5,923 nucleotides of DNA from a bacterium. Lineage in GTDB: Bacteria > Tectomicrobia > Entotheonellia > Entotheonellales > Entotheonellaceae. Every line of letters starts with the position of its first letter. The stretch's first letter is position 1. The notes under the pieces were generated by a model, which was not told the origin of the DNA, ran no database searches, and was given only the letters and a program-made list of their open reading frames with translations. Position numbers and translations under genes: made by a program. The stretch lies in NCBI GenBank assembly GCA_027294925.1, contig JAPULM010000245.1, forward strand, positions 1-5,923. Reading direction: 5' to 3'. Shown piece by piece: positions 5,893 to 5,923 of the stretch.

Positions 5893-5923
5893 ATGATCCC
5901 TGCAAACTCGCCGTCGTCCAATG
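5893..5923 (+). CDS. Possible start of a further gene, cut by the right edge
   Basis: An ATG at 5893 opens a frame that runs off the window (MIPANSPSSN visible). It is preceded by CAGGAG at 5878-5883, a 9-base gap, which is a good ribosome binding site. It starts 66 bases after the transporter stop on the same strand. A second open frame from the ATG at 5862 also reaches the edge but has no such site. Ten codons are too few to suggest a function. Confidence 0.3.
   Translation, partial: MIPANSPSSN

Overview
The window comes from a diderm (Gram-negative) bacterium, most likely a pseudomonadotan. The evidence is an outer-membrane-type lipoprotein of the PqiC family, an MCE-domain lipid transporter, moderately GC-rich DNA and tightly spaced genes with AGGAGG-like ribosome binding sites. 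I cannot place the genus. All recognisable genes are on the + strand, and no RNA genes, mobile elements or CRISPR arrays were seen.

Region 1 (1-3507) is a compact four-gene lipid-transport operon. It encodes a STAS-fused MlaE permease (5' end outside the window), the ATPase MlaF, a single-MCE-domain MlaD protein with a long helical tail, and a PqiC-type lipoprotein. Gaps between genes are 21, 46 and 9 bases. The layout is a hybrid: an Mla-type ABC engine and MCE subunit paired with the lipoprotein of the Pqi system. No mlaC-like periplasmic shuttle gene lies between or directly after these genes. The likely job is moving phospholipid or another hydrophobic molecule between inner and outer membranes. 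A 10-bp hairpin starts inside the pqiC stop codon and probably marks the operon end.

Region 2 (3508-3679) is a 172-base non-coding spacer with no convincing promoter.

Region 3 (3680-5827) is a two-gene cassette. The first gene encodes an exported periplasmic substrate-binding protein of the amino-acid-binding type (SBP_bac_3). The second, 69 bases on, encodes a glutamate-transporter-fold (DAACS/SDF) secondary transporter. No ABC permease or ATPase accompanies the binding protein, so the natural reading is that it serves the secondary transporter, by analogy with TRAP systems. The transporter has the normal length and hairpin architecture, but many of the residues that bind sodium and the acidic substrate in this fold are replaced. 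The NMDGT motif reads NRQGK, and the TM8 Arg, Asn and Asp read Gln, Thr and Asn. This pair is the most interesting part of the window.

Region 4 (5828-5923) is a short tail with a good ribosome binding site and a possible start of another gene cut by the right edge.
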